From contig NZ_LMQM01000012.1 in assembly GCF_001424145.1 (NCBI RefSeq), positions 62,001 through 126,000 of the forward strand: a stretch of DNA of 64,000 nucleotides, in the 5' to 3' direction. Positions 45,162 through 55,732 of the stretch are shown piece by piece; positions within the stretch are counted from its first letter, which is position 1, and every line of letters starts with the position of its first letter. This DNA comes from Chryseobacterium sp. Leaf404 (GTDB lineage Bacteria; Bacteroidota; Bacteroidia; Flavobacteriales; Weeksellaceae). The notes beneath the pieces are model-generated. The model searched no databases, had not been told where the DNA came from, and saw nothing but the letters and a program-made list of their open reading frames with translations. Made by a program: the position numbers and the translations under genes.

Positions 45162-46333
45162 TTATTTTATTCTTTGGATAGTAAGTAAACTTCTGTACGA
45201 ATTTCCACCACCAGCAGGAGACCCTTTATCTGCAATACCAAACGTGTTGACACTTGGTATAATAGTAAAATCCAGCGTTTGAGTAGCTGCTGTAATATTA
45301 ATATATTCTTCAAAATAGTTAGTCATGACCTGCGTGGTTCCTGGTATAACAATAGCAATCAATGAATATTCATTATTGCCTACAATACATTTAAATGAAG
45401 CATTATTATTGACATCGGCTACAGAAGGAAAATTCCCTACCACTCTAAGTTGCATTTTGTAAACTCCCATCGGTAAAGTAATCTGATCTGTAGTTCTCGC
45501 CGGAACACCATTTCCAGAAGGTACAACAACTCCGTCTGTTATGGTGGCACCCACAATGCTGTTGATAAAGTTCGGAGCGGAATTCGGTGCATTACCCATT
45601 TCTGCTGCACTGTCGTTGTTGTTAAATCGCAAAGCAACTTCAGATCCCGCAGTGTATAATTGGGCGTTAAGTCCAATTCTTAAAATCTGGCCTTCTACGG
45701 AAACTGTAGTATTCTTGTAAACATCCCCATTGTTATCAATAACCAAAGTATTGGTCGCAGTGCCCGCTGGTAAAGCTGCAAGATTTTGGATTCTCACTGG
45801 ATTTGTAGCAGCATCTACATGTAATGGCCTAACTGGAGCTGCCGTTCCTACACCTACTCTATTATTAGCTGCGTCTACAGAAAATGTAGCCCCGTCTACG
45901 GAGAAAGCATTGGTTGCCGTAGCGTTGAAAGCCAGTGTAGCACCAATCTGGTTAACGATTCTATTGCCTGCCAAAGTGCCGTCATTAAGATAGAGGCTAG
46001 TATCAGGAGATCCACTCATTTTTTTCCATATAGTACCGTCGAAATAGTAATAACCTACCGCAGTGACTTCTGTCAATTGGGCAACACTTGAATGGTGCCG
46101 GCAGGGGCAGTAATGTCATTAACATAAATTAAAGAACCTGTTTGTGCAGCGGCGTAGGTTGCGGCAGATTTTGCCGCCAACTGCTGTTTCGATAATCTGG
46201 GTGCGATGATGCCATCTTTAACTGTTGTAGAAGCACCATTTCCGGCAACATCAACATATTGTCCATAAAAATCTACATTAATTGTATGATTGGGTGGCAA
46301 GGATACACGGCACAGATATAATAATTTTTTCAT
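45162..46333 (-). pseudogene. Frameshifted secreted surface protein with C1q/TNF-like C-terminus
   Basis: The upstream frame (MKKLLYLC start at 46333, stop at 46073) holds GNGASTTVKDGIIAPRLSKQ and AATYAAAQTGSLIYV. The downstream frame continues with LTEVTAVGYYYFDGTIWKKM. These two blocks occur in one order in many flavobacterial secreted proteins, so the overlap near 46080-46095 is best read as a single-base loss. The signal peptide is also cut short: after MKKLLYLC the sequence no longer looks like export signal. The C-terminal 140 residues have a jelly-roll-like pattern ending LLTIQRIK. Function unknown, probably surface attachment. An earlier in-frame ATG exists at 46423 but lacks signal character. 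Confidence 0.65.
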
Positions 46334-46428
46334 TAATATAATATCAATTCTATTCAATGTATACAATTTAATATTATATAAATGTAACAATTTGAAATTA
46401 ATGCTACTAACTGCAGAGTTCAAGGAAT

Positions 46429-46953
46429 ATGACGGAGAAAGAAAAAGAGTATCTCGAAAAGATCAATAGACATAAAGGGGTAATATTTAAAATCTCCAAG
46501 ATGTATATGGATAATTTCGATGATCAGAAAGATCTTTATCAGGAAATCATATATCAGACCTGGAAGTCCTACGCTGACTTTCAGGGTAAGAGCGATTTTG
46601 CAACCTGGCTGTACCGTACAGCATTAAATACAGCTATTCTCTTTCTAAAAAGTAAAAAAAAACGTAGCTTTATTAACAATCAGAGTATAGAAAATATTTT
46701 GGTTTCGCAAGATCAGTATGATGATGACGACGACCGGAATATCAAACTGATGTATGAAGCCATACATCAACTTTCCGCAGTAGATAAAGCGCTGATATTT
46801 TATTTCCTTGAGGATTATACAGGAAGGCAGATTGCCGAGCAGCTTGGAGTTTCTGAAGTTAATGCACGTGTAAAACTAAACCGCGCAAAAGCAAAATTAA
46901 AGGAACTAATAGCCAAAAAAAATGAAAACAAAGAAAAGCATGGAAATAGATAA
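46429..46953 (+). CDS. RNA polymerase sigma factor, ECF type
   Basis: 174 residues. Region 2 reads DQKDLYQEIIYQTWKSYADFQGKSDFATWLYRTALNTAI, and region 4 reads LSAVDKALIFYFLEDYTGRQIAEQLGVSEVNARVKLNRAKAKL with a helix-turn-helix. It directs core polymerase to a small stress or envelope regulon. It overlaps the next gene by 14 bases and its start is 96 bases from the divergent surface-protein remnant. Confidence 0.95.
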   Translation: MTEKEKEYLEKINRHKGVIFKISKMYMDNFDDQKDLYQEIIYQTWKSYADFQGKSDFATWLYRTALNTAILFLKSKKKRSFINNQSIENILVSQDQYDDDDDRNIKLMYEAIHQLSAVDKALIFYFLEDYTGRQIAEQLGVSEVNARVKLNRAKAKLKELIAKKNENKEKHGNR

Positions 46954-47746
46954 CTTAAAGGAATTCTGGAAAAAAGATCAGGTACAACTTCCAGAAGTTC
47001 CGCTTGAGAAACAGGACGAAATTTTTTCTCCGTTGGATATGATCCGGATTAATATGAAAACTGAATTCTGGTTGTTGATTGTTACTTTACCAGGCCTTTT
47101 GTACGGTTTTCCTTTCGATAATAAAAATGTAAACATAAAAACAATTTCTGCGTTCGAAGTGTTATTATCAATCGGTTTTATGACTTATTTTTATACGAGA
47201 TTCATCAAACTTTACAGAATATTGAGAACTAAAGGTATCAATACCAACTATGATCTTTTCAACATCAAAACCCAGCTTCTGTTAAGCAAAGAAATTTATA
47301 TCTCATACTACATCACTTATATTCCCCTTGCATTTTTGATTGCTTTGATAAATGTAAATTTTCATCTGGACAACGTTTATTACATCGCTGTTTTTGCTGT
47401 AAGCTTTCTGGTTTCAGTCTTTGTTGTTTTCCTGATGATCAGGTTTTGGATTCATTACATGTATGGCAGACATATTTCTGAAGTTGTTGCCATTGTAGAT
47501 GAACTCAACGGTATTGTAAATGAGTCACGAACTAACTATAGAAAATCATGGTTTGAGAGATCACAGTTATTTTTCAGGTCAAAATACGGATTGAAAGGGC
47601 ATGTTGCTAATACTATACTATGGTTTTTCTCATCATATATTTTGCTGATATTAGTTTTATCTTTAGTGATTTGTAGTGTTGTAATTTTAGGTGTAAAGCT
47701 TGACTTTATTGATAAAACTTTGCTCCTGAAAGCTCTTGAGAATTAG
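46940..47746 (+). CDS. Membrane protein, putative anti-sigma partner
   Basis: 268 residues from the ATG at 46940; an earlier in-frame ATG at 46922 would extend the overlap with the sigma gene. It begins MEIDNLKEFWKKDQVQLPEV, an amphipathic cytoplasmic stretch, then has four or five hydrophobic helices (FWLLIVTLPGLLYG, AFEVLLSIGFMTYFYT, YYIAVFAVSFLVSVFVVFLM, YILLILVLSLVICSVVILG). No zinc-binding anti-sigma motif is present. The overlap with the ECF gene suggests it restrains that sigma factor, which is inference. Confidence 0.75.
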   Translation: MEIDNLKEFWKKDQVQLPEVPLEKQDEIFSPLDMIRINMKTEFWLLIVTLPGLLYGFPFDNKNVNIKTISAFEVLLSIGFMTYFYTRFIKLYRILRTKGINTNYDLFNIKTQLLLSKEIYISYYITYIPLAFLIALINVNFHLDNVYYIAVFAVSFLVSVFVVFLMIRFWIHYMYGRHISEVVAIVDELNGIVNESRTNYRKSWFERSQLFFRSKYGLKGHVANTILWFFSSYILLILVLSLVICSVVILGVKLDFIDKTLLLKALEN

Positions 47747-47823
47747 TTTTTTTATTTATTTCTAAAAATGGTGTAACATTTTCGATTATTTTGTACTAAC
47801 TGTTTGAAATATCAAACTATTTT

Positions 47824-49905
47824 ATGAAAAAGACAAATACACTATTCAAAAATTTAGTCATAGTTCTTTCACTGAACGTGGCAGCTGTAAATTTCTTTTA
47901 TGCGCAGGACAACAGATCTGTCAGAGATTTTCCTGCTTTTACAGTCACACCAAATTCTCCGTACGGAAACTTTCATGTAAGTTTTGAAGGGAAAAATGTT
48001 TCATCCTCATCTTTAGCCTCTTCTCTGGGAAAATGGCTGGGCGGTACCGCAGATGATACATTTCAAGTTGTAAAATCATGGAGGGATGAATTGGGAATAA
48101 AAAAAACAGTTTACCAGCATTTTTATAAAAATTTGAAGGTTCAGGACGACATTATTATATCTCATGAAAAAGACGGTATTGTGATGTCAGTAAATGGAGA
48201 ATTTGTAAATAATATTGCTGTTTCAATTGACAATGCATTATCAGCAGAAAATTTGAAAACTCTTATCGCAACTGATTCTAAGATACCAGCTGATAAACTC
48301 CATCTTTCAGATATTGAAAATGTTATTGTTAAAGTAGATACGGGGAATGGTGCGGCGTTGCACAACGCTTCTAAAGTTGAAGGATATTCTTTTTCGCCAA
48401 TGACATCTAAAGTATATTATGTAGACAACTCTTCGAAGAAAATTATTAAATCTTTTTCATTAATACATCATGTTGATACACCATCTACAAGTGCAACTTA
48501 TTACAAAGGAAATCAAAGCATTACCGTTGATTCTAATGATGGAGTATACCGTTTAAAAAACAATGCGAAGAAAGTCTGGACAGTAGACGCAACAAATCTA
48601 GACACTTCTACTGTTAACAGCATTGCAACAACTACTGATGGTTTTAAATTCTTTGCAAATACAGATGCAGTAACTGGTTTATCTACAACCTACAATACAG
48701 ATTACACAAATCCTACTGCAAACTTCACGGGAGCATCATCAAAGACTGCTGTAGAAGTGCACTGGTCAATTGGTGCATCCAACGATTACTATCTGGCAAG
48801 ATTAAACAGAAACAGCTTCGACGGATTAGGAACTCCTATCGTGAGCTACAATAATTTTAACTTCGGAACGGCGGCCAGCCCAAATGGAACGAATGCTACA
48901 GCAATTACACTTGGAGGAAGCCGTTTTATGGCATTTGGAAATGGAGCTTTGCCATTATTTAATCCTTTTGTAGGTATAGATGTTGGAGGACATGAGTATT
49001 CTCATCTGGTTGTAGGAACTAATGGAACAGGTGGATTAACTTACCAAGCAGAATCAGGGGCTTTAAACGAAGGTTTTGCAGATATGCTTGGTGCTTCAAT
49101 TGAGTTTTTTGCATCACCATCTCAGGCTAACTGGACGATTGGTGAAGGACTAATGAACCCGGGAACTTACACTACTGGCGGTGCTAATCCACAAACTATA
49201 GTGGTTGATGTTAACTACTTAAGAAGTATGTCTAATCCTAAAAGTGCGACAACTCTTACAGGCAAACAACCAGATACTTATGGCGGCACATACTGGATCG
49301 TTCCCACACCTCCCTATAATCAGAATAATGATCAAGGCGGAGTTCACGTAAATTCGGGTGTAGCCAATAAGTGGTTTTATCTTCTATCTGTAGGAGGATC
49401 AGGAACTAATGATCTGGGAACTAATTATAATGTAACAGGTATAACCATATTAAAAGCTGAAAAAATTGCATATAAGACTTTAACGGGAGGCTACCTGACT
49501 CCTAACTCTAATTTTGCCGCAGCATATGCCGCATCAAAACAGGCTGCAATTTCACTCTATGGAGCTGGATCTAATGAACTGCAGCAAGTAGAAAATGCCT
49601 GGTGTGCTGTGGGTGTAGGCAACTGTCTTAGTACTTTATCAACCAATGATAATACTTTAACAAATGCAAAAGGCATTAAAATATATCCAAATCCTATCTC
49701 AAATGGACAGTTTACAATTGAATATGACCTGAAAGGTAGTGCGGAATATGAAATATATGATTTTTCAGGAAAAATAGTGCTTGCAAAGCAAAAACTTGAA
49801 AGAGGTATCAACAAAGTTTCTTTACCGGGAATTTCATCTGGCGTTTATCTGATTAAAATCAATGGAGATGAAACCAATATTACCAAAAAAATAATCGTTA
49901 AATAA
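47824..49905 (+). CDS. Secreted M4 (thermolysin-type) metallopeptidase with T9SS sorting tail
   Basis: 693 residues. Signal peptide to about residue 27 (FYAQ), then an FTP propeptide region to about residue 230. The catalytic domain has zinc motif GGHEYSHLVVG (His near 390, Glu general base), ESGALNEGFADMLG (third zinc ligand Glu) and GGVHVNSGVANKWF (transition-state His). The final 75 residues (IKIYPNPISNGQFTIEYD to KIIVK) are a type A T9SS tail, so the enzyme is exported through the type IX system and probably attached or released at the surface. It follows the sigma/membrane pair by 77 bases but has its own terminator. Confidence 0.96.
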   Translation: MKKTNTLFKNLVIVLSLNVAAVNFFYAQDNRSVRDFPAFTVTPNSPYGNFHVSFEGKNVSSSSLASSLGKWLGGTADDTFQVVKSWRDELGIKKTVYQHFYKNLKVQDDIIISHEKDGIVMSVNGEFVNNIAVSIDNALSAENLKTLIATDSKIPADKLHLSDIENVIVKVDTGNGAALHNASKVEGYSFSPMTSKVYYVDNSSKKIIKSFSLIHHVDTPSTSATYYKGNQSITVDSNDGVYRLKNNAKKVWTVDATNLDTSTVNSIATTTDGFKFFANTDAVTGLSTTYNTDYTNPTANFTGASSKTAVEVHWSIGASNDYYLARLNRNSFDGLGTPIVSYNNFNFGTAASPNGTNATAITLGGSRFMAFGNGALPLFNPFVGIDVGGHEYSHLVVGTNGTGGLTYQAESGALNEGFADMLGASIEFFASPSQANWTIGEGLMNPGTYTTGGANPQTIVVDVNYLRSMSNPKSATTLTGKQPDTYGGTYWIVPTPPYNQNNDQGGVHVNSGVANKWFYLLSVGGSGTNDLGTNYNVTGITILKAEKIAYKTLTGGYLTPNSNFAAAYAASKQAAISLYGAGSNELQQVENAWCAVGVGNCLSTLSTNDNTLTNAKGIKIYPNPISNGQFTIEYDLKGSAEYEIYDFSGKIVLAKQKLERGINKVSLPGISSGVYLIKINGDETNITKKIIVK

Positions 49906-49926
49906 GTTTAATTTTCAGATATTATG

Positions 49927-49955
49927 AAGTTCCGGTGAATTAACTGCCGGAACTT
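49927..49955 (+). terminator. Terminator of the M4 peptidase gene
   Basis: AAGTTCCGG / CCGGAACTT with an 11-base loop, followed by T6. Confidence 0.93.
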
Positions 49956-50617
49956 TTTTCGTTTTAAAAATTATTGGCATACTTAAATTTAATCAAAATT
50001 ATCATTTTCAGATCTTAGATTATCTTATGTTAATTTGCTATCGAAATTTAATGCTTTAATTTGTTCCATCATTTCAATATAACTAATACCAAGGTGTTGA
50101 CAATGCAATCAGATTTTTAGTTGTTGTGTTAAAAACCAGTTCATTTTAAACACAAATGTAGGTCCGACAAATTGTCGGGCTTTTTTTATTAATTGGCAAT
50201 TACTTAAGTTTTAATTATCTAATTATTTATTATGCATATGCGTAATTTATCATAGTTTTTAATTTAACGCAAGGTCAAACAAAAGATTTTTAACGAATGC
50301 CTTTTTTTAAGTTACACAAAGCCGTAAACTTTACAACGAAATACCAGGTATTCTAAATTATGACATTTTGCAGATAATCAAATGAATATCTAATTATTTC
50401 TCAAAAAATAAAATAAGTCATGTCTTAGTTTAGTGATTTAAATTATAAATATTTATAAATCAAATATTTAAACTGGAATCATGTGTTATTTTTATTTTAT
50501 TCTATAACTGCATAATTTTATTTGAAAGCTGCATTATCTTTTGTTAATTCACGGTAAATTCAGAATGCTTTTTTTTGCATCATAACATCTTTAAAGGACT
50601 TTTAAAAAGACACTCCA
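49956..50617 (+). other. Intergenic stretch with an orphan terminator
   Basis: No protein gene. CCGACaaattGTCGG followed by T7 (50164-50187) is a good plus-strand terminator lying 230 bp past the terminator of the M4 gene, so something short between about 50000 and 50187 may be transcribed. I see no convincing promoter. Confidence 0.4.
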
Positions 50618-50971
50618 ATGCGAAAAAAATATTATCAGCTCATCCTATTAGCTTTTTCTGTCAGCTCCTACAGCAAAACCTGGAAAGCATTAGTCGCAGA
50701 AGACTTTGGTACTAGTGTAACCAATGGTGTAAGTTCCAATCCTTCAAATGATTTATTACCCGGCACAACCTCATATACGCCAATAAACACTGCCAACACC
50801 TTAGTTGCCGATGGGAGTTATGCTGTGGTCAGCAATACAGGCACTCCACATACAGGCTCACCACGTTCTTACAACTCATGGATTCCAAACGCTCCTGATC
50901 ATACAATAAATAGGGGTTGGATAAAGAGCAGCGACCATGCACCCGTCTGGATAGAGCTTGACAGAAAATAA
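50618..50971 (+). pseudogene. Chimeric remnant: surface-protein start joined to an exonuclease III-like end
   Basis: 117 residues. Residues 1-19 resemble a signal peptide, and EDFGTSVTNGVSSNPSNDLL to SYNSWIPNAPDHT matches the start of large flavobacterial surface proteins. From residue 99 the sequence GWIKSSDHAPVWIELD matches the C-terminal end of exonuclease III/EEP nucleases, including the catalytic SDHAP. The two families are not normally joined. A deletion that fused the head of one gene to the tail of another explains it. Not expected to be functional. Confidence 0.65.
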
Positions 50972-51129
50972 ATTTTCTAAATTTCTCAACTGGAAATAAT
51001 GGAAGCCAGACACAAAAATTTCACTGACTGATGCAAATCTTTCGGTATTGCGGCGACCACGATTATTATAGCAGAAATTAACCCTGTGAAGGTAAGCACT
51101 AAAAATTACAGTGGCTTAACCAATAAAAA

Positions 51130-51157
51130 AACGCTGCCATAATTTTGTAGCAACGTT
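51130..51157 (-). terminator. Terminator of the small secreted protein gene
   Basis: AACGcTGC / GCAaCGTT with a 12-base loop. On the minus strand it is followed by T7. Confidence 0.75.
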
Positions 51158-51226
51158 TCTATCTTAAATCTTTTTTAAGGAATTAATTTTCTCTGAGACT
51201 TTTTTACATAATCTCAGAGCCATAAA

Positions 51227-51778
51227 TTACAGTGTTGCTTTCCAGAAGCTCCACCTTGTGCCGTTAAAGACTGCAAGCCTTTTTGCGCCTGCTTTATTTA
51301 CATAAACCATCATTCCGGGAGCGGGATTTATTATATTCTGGACATCATCCACAGTAGGAAGAACCATGGCTTTGGTTGATGATTCCAGTACCAGAATTCC
51401 ATCCACTGCTGTAGTATCTGATCCGATAATAGCTTTGGCTCCAACAGTTTCTGTAACCTGTGAAACAGTCGGCTGCGTACCTAAAGCTGAGGAAACATCT
51501 CCGTTTTGTCCGCTCAGATCCACCCACGCTCCATTAAAATATTTAATTCTTGCGTCAGTCACATTGCTTGCATCCAGAGCAATTGTTCCCTCAGCGGGTG
51601 AAGAAGGTACAGTTCGCAGATAAGGAAGAACAATTCCCTTATTCTGTCCCGCAGCAAATTCGAGAAGAACTGATGTTTTTTGTCCTGCCGGAGCTGTTCC
51701 GACAGCATCACCAATGATTATCTGAGCGTTCAGCATTCCTATCGCAACAGTAAGCGCAGTTGTATATATTTTTTTCAT
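51227..51778 (-). CDS. Small secreted partner of a giant surface protein, copy 1
   Basis: 183 residues, signal peptide to LNAQ, then IIIGDAVGT, KTSVLLEFA, KGIVLPYLRT, IKYFNGAWVDLSGQ, and the final block LESSTKAMVLPTVDDVQNI...GMMVYVNKAGAKRLAVFNGTRWSFWK. It is clearly homologous to the protein at 62172-62747. The last block resembles the C-terminal module of the adjacent 962-residue protein. No named family is recognised; a role in surface assembly or display of the large protein is plausible. It lies 60 bases after the large gene. Confidence 0.85.
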   Translation of the reverse strand: MKKIYTTALTVAIGMLNAQIIIGDAVGTAPAGQKTSVLLEFAAGQNKGIVLPYLRTVPSSPAEGTIALDASNVTDARIKYFNGAWVDLSGQNGDVSSALGTQPTVSQVTETVGAKAIIGSDTTAVDGILVLESSTKAMVLPTVDDVQNIINPAPGMMVYVNKAGAKRLAVFNGTRWSFWKATL

Positions 51779-51838
51779 TTAATTCTGATTACAATTAATA
51801 AAGTCAAATGACAATCTTATTAGATACTATATGTTTTT

Positions 51839-54727
51839 TTACGGGCAAGTCGGGGTTGAGAAACATGTCCATCCCGTGTTTGCAGGTGTAACAGTATCGA
51901 CCGTGTAAATCTTCAGACATTTCGCAGTAGTATCGTAGACCATCATCCCGTCAATAGGTGTAGTAATTGAGGAGAGCCCTGATGTAGGCATTCTCGTTAT
52001 CACAAAACCTTTGGTATTGGATTCCAGAACAGTGTGCGCTCCCTTTCTGATCATTGGCCAGTTTCCGTTTGCTGTTCCCGCTCTGTTCAAAAGAGTGATC
52101 CCGTGTTGTGCAGAGATTCCTGCCGATGTTGTGTTTGGTAGGTTGTAGCATACACATGCTACAGAATTTAGCCCGTATCCACGCCCAACAGCATTGGTCG
52201 CTGTACCGACTACATTCTGATTAATGATTATCGTATTACCCGATGATGTATTCCATGGAATGTTATTGAATGTATTTCCGTTAAAAAGCTCCAATGGGAA
52301 AAGAGCTCCTCCTGCAGTTTTACTTCCATACAAAGAGACCATCCCGGTATAACTTATAACAACTCTTATAAGAGGTGAAGCAGTATTGCCGGAATAGTTT
52401 GTAATAAGTTGCGTATTAACTTCATACTGACTGCCATCTGCGAAACGGACATTAATTCCGGGCGCAGGAGTTCCGGCTGATTGAAACTCAATCTCAGAAG
52501 CGGCAATATTAACACCATTTACATTCATATTAAAAGAATTGTCCAGCGAGAAGATATCAAGTACAAATCCACTTGTAGTTGCCGGCTGTAAAAATGTTTT
52601 GGAAGACCCTCCATTTAAAGAAAAGTTTTCACTCCCAACCTCTCCTTGGCACTGTGCCACAGCTGCATAATTGAATGAAATATTTCTGATATTATTACAT
52701 GTTCCACCTGCGCCGTTATTGCTGCATTCAATCTGTACATCCGTCGGCATCTCTGCAGGATTGGGATTTGTTGCATCAGGATCAGTCACATCATTCGTCC
52801 GTAAAATTCCAGCACGGAAGTTTTGAATTCCGTCGGCCAGGTTAGTTGTAACAAGAAATTTAACAGTGTATCCGATCTCGCATCCGTTAGGAAGATCTAG
52901 ATTAGAGGAATAAGTTCTTGTGGAAGAATTATAGCTCACGGCAACTGATTCACTTCCGCAACCTTTACCATCAAATACTACAGATTGAGGCGTAAATCCG
53001 ACCGGATTAACAAAAGTAAACTTTGATCCCGTTACCGAACTTGGTCCGTCATTTTTGGCCTTCACAAAAAAAGTGATGACATCTCCGGGAACCAAGTAAT
53101 TCTTATCAGCTGTAAGCTGAGAAATTTTAAGATCAGCAATACGAGATACTATAGCTAAAGGAAGTGTTTCCATTGGCCCTTTAACAAATGCCCAGGTATC
53201 CATTGATTTCTGATCCCCGAATTGTCCTCCTGTTCCGGTACCATTTACTCCCCATATATGACCGTTGGAATTGCTGTTAATCCCTGTACTGTTTATTGGT
53301 GGAAGATGGGAATTATTTTTAGGAAGAGAATTGCTCCCGTTTGAAACGTTCGGAATATCCACGTCATTCCAGTATACCATACTGGATTCAACCTGAGAAA
53401 GATCATTTTTATTCAACAGATCAATGATAGTTCCATTCTGATTATATTCCATGTCAATGTATGGAAAATGAACTTCCGCCCCCTGTAACTGAACAGATAT
53501 CTCTGCCTGATGTGTACCTGCAGGCAAAGGTTGTCCGGCCCCATCTTTACCGTCCCATAATATACTGTTAGCATTCTGATTGGCAAACCCTGTCAAAACC
53601 GTTTGGGCAAATGTTGCGGGATTAGCACTGCTTTTGATAATAATAGTATATTTTGCAGGCCTGTTTGAATTAAACTTGATATATCCCCCTTTTGAACTGA
53701 TCTGTCCTTGTGTGCCCTCCACTCCTTGTGAGCTAACCTGTGTAACAACGGGCACTATGGGTACGATTTTCAGCCATGTACTTCCACCGGGAACAGCACC
53801 AATGCTTGATTGAGGAAGATTGGGATCAGGCAATGTATAGAAAATTTTATGTGTTATCTGCTGTGTTGTCGGCGATATAATATCAGCTGACGTTGGATTA
53901 TGTACATCAGTCGATGAAAGGTTTGTAACTGTGAGACTTTTGTATATAGATTTTAACTGTGAATCCCTGAAGCCATTATTATTTATAAAAAATGAAAAAT
54001 ACAGCCCGTTATTTCCGTTATTGTTAATTCTGTACGTAAACCCATCATCAGTCAAACCATAAACAATTCCCCGGAATCCGTTGGTATTCGGGCTACTTGT
54101 ACCATTGGTGAGATTAAGCAGGGTTGCATATACACGACCAGGAATAAAAGCTGTATTGGAATTATTGATTACTGAGATATCCCAGGCAAATATTCCGGCG
54201 GTGGTACCCTGCGTCCAGTTTGAATCTGCCAGAATAGTTACATTTGGATCAGAAGTTCCTCTGGCAAGAAATTCGACGCGGTAGATACCGTCACCACCAG
54301 ATGGTACGGTATAATATATTGGAGTGTACTTCGCTGTGCTAACTTCACCGAATAGTTTGGGCCCGCTTTTTTCCTGATCCCTGTTAAGTATCTGCCCTGC
54401 TGCAGTATCATCATTCACTACCATATTTCCTGAAGGACTGAAAAGTCTAATCGCGGAGCTGGTGGTTGCCAGCTGGGCACTTGATGCCAGAGTAATACGT
54501 TCTCCTGCTTTCGCATAAACATAATGTGTCCCGTTAGTTGGAAAAGGCCAACGCTCAGTATCCGGAGTAAGACTGCATCTGAGATATGCACGGTATCCTG
54601 ATTTTCCATTAGGATAAAGGTCTTTTGAACCGTCTGCGAAAAGTAGATTACTGCTCATCAGCATAAGTATTGCTGTCAGCATGACTCTGAAACTTAATTT
54701 TTGTTTCAATAAATATAAATTTTTCAT
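51839..54727 (-). CDS. Giant secreted surface protein with FlgD-like and DUF11 domains
   Basis: 962 residues. Signal peptide to about residue 31 (NLLFADG). The N-terminal 300 residues bind no recognised motif. A FlgD-like Ig unit (ILWDGKDGAGQPLPAGTHQ) lies near 390-420, and a DUF11 repeat (DLKISQLTADKNYLVPGDVITFFVKAKNDGPSSVTG) near 560-660. The final 100 residues are a module that also ends the 1018-residue protein at 59056: HGITLLNRAGTANGNWPMIR, VLESNTKGFVITRM, PIDGMMVYDTTAKCLKIY and a Cys-containing end WTCFSTPTCP. Likely an adhesin. Export route is not obvious because no standard T9SS tail is seen; the shared module may be the signal. Confidence 0.85.
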   Translation of the reverse strand: MKNLYLLKQKLSFRVMLTAILMLMSSNLLFADGSKDLYPNGKSGYRAYLRCSLTPDTERWPFPTNGTHYVYAKAGERITLASSAQLATTSSAIRLFSPSGNMVVNDDTAAGQILNRDQEKSGPKLFGEVSTAKYTPIYYTVPSGGDGIYRVEFLARGTSDPNVTILADSNWTQGTTAGIFAWDISVINNSNTAFIPGRVYATLLNLTNGTSSPNTNGFRGIVYGLTDDGFTYRINNNGNNGLYFSFFINNNGFRDSQLKSIYKSLTVTNLSSTDVHNPTSADIISPTTQQITHKIFYTLPDPNLPQSSIGAVPGGSTWLKIVPIVPVVTQVSSQGVEGTQGQISSKGGYIKFNSNRPAKYTIIIKSSANPATFAQTVLTGFANQNANSILWDGKDGAGQPLPAGTHQAEISVQLQGAEVHFPYIDMEYNQNGTIIDLLNKNDLSQVESSMVYWNDVDIPNVSNGSNSLPKNNSHLPPINSTGINSNSNGHIWGVNGTGTGGQFGDQKSMDTWAFVKGPMETLPLAIVSRIADLKISQLTADKNYLVPGDVITFFVKAKNDGPSSVTGSKFTFVNPVGFTPQSVVFDGKGCGSESVAVSYNSSTRTYSSNLDLPNGCEIGYTVKFLVTTNLADGIQNFRAGILRTNDVTDPDATNPNPAEMPTDVQIECSNNGAGGTCNNIRNISFNYAAVAQCQGEVGSENFSLNGGSSKTFLQPATTSGFVLDIFSLDNSFNMNVNGVNIAASEIEFQSAGTPAPGINVRFADGSQYEVNTQLITNYSGNTASPLIRVVISYTGMVSLYGSKTAGGALFPLELFNGNTFNNIPWNTSSGNTIIINQNVVGTATNAVGRGYGLNSVACVCYNLPNTTSAGISAQHGITLLNRAGTANGNWPMIRKGAHTVLESNTKGFVITRMPTSGLSSITTPIDGMMVYDTTAKCLKIYTVDTVTPANTGWTCFSTPTCP

Positions 54728-55183
54728 GAATGAAGATTGATTGATAATATCTCAAAATGACAGATCTTTTCCGGCAGGGATTTTATTCTCAACGGAAATA
54801 TCTAGAGGAAGGCAATTCTATTTAATGAGAATAATACCAACATTGTTTAGAGAAAAATAGACATAAAAGAAATACTACATTTAGAAAGATCATCACGTCA
54901 TTATTAATTTCGAGGTGCGAAAATAATAAAAAAGAAAATAATTTGATATATATGCAGAATGTTTTTAATCATAATTTAATATTTATAAACAATACTAAAA
55001 TATAATCTGATTACAATGTGATATTAATAAAATTATACAAATTGTAACATAAGAAGATTATCAACAATTAAAACATAATAGTTGATTAATAAAATGATTA
55101 AAAACACAATATATTAACTAATAAAAATCAAATCACCCGGAGCAAACGCCAATTCAGATCACCTATTTTAAGGGATATAAGGG
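54728..55183. other. AT-rich intergenic stretch
   Basis: 456 bp, very AT-rich; it presumably holds the promoter of the 962-residue protein. No clear -7 box or gene. Confidence 0.35.
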
Positions 55184-55357
55184 GACAATATTTTAGAACC
55201 CATTGATATCATCAGCAATATAAGTATCAATATCAAAGTAGCTTTCAATGGGACTTTTGGCCACGAAAAAGGCCGACTTAACGTCAGCTTTGAAGATAAT
55301 AGATTAATTAAGGAGATTGTCGATTTTTTAAAAAAAACCATTATTTTCCATCCATAA
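55184..55357 (+). pseudogene. Unrecognised protein fragment
   Basis: An open frame of about 56 codons without start: NILEPIDIISNISINIKVAF, then RLNVSFEDNRLIKEIVDFLK, ending at TAA 55355-55357. Composition is protein-like, in contrast to the flanks. No family is recognised; it looks like the tail of a lost gene. Confidence 0.3.
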
Positions 55358-55512
55358 TTTAAATATTTAACAATCATAAAAATAAATCTTGAATAAATTT
55401 TATTGGTATCCATCTTATTTCTTATAAGTGCTCACAAAACACGTTCACAAACTACAAATCAAAATAATCACATCATTTATGATTGATCAATGGATGGCAT
55501 ATACAATTTGTA

Positions 55513-55732
55513 GGAAATATACCTTTCGTATAGGTCCAAAGATAAAGATTTGATTGTATCTGCATTTGGTCAGCACTGCTCAGGTGGTCAGGCTATAAAA
55601 TTCCAGATCCTGGCAGATTTTAAAGCTGACCGGAAGGGTTCACTGTCAATAGATCATATCAAACGGAAAGTTACTGTTCATCATAAGTCTTTAAGCTTAA
55701 AATACCTGAAAGATAATCTACTGGCGTATTAA
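55513..55732 (+). pseudogene. Unrecognised protein fragment
   Basis: About 72 codons without ATG: EIYLSYRSKDKDLIVSAFGQ through FQILADFKADRKGSLSIDHI to KYLKDNLLAY. Protein-like composition, no family recognised. It probably belongs to the same decayed mobile region as the integrase remnant. Confidence 0.3.

Noticed and set aside
55168..55413. Minus-strand frame of 81 codons with hydrophobic stretch
   Set aside because: It is the antisense of a more convincing plus-strand protein fragment at 55184-55357.
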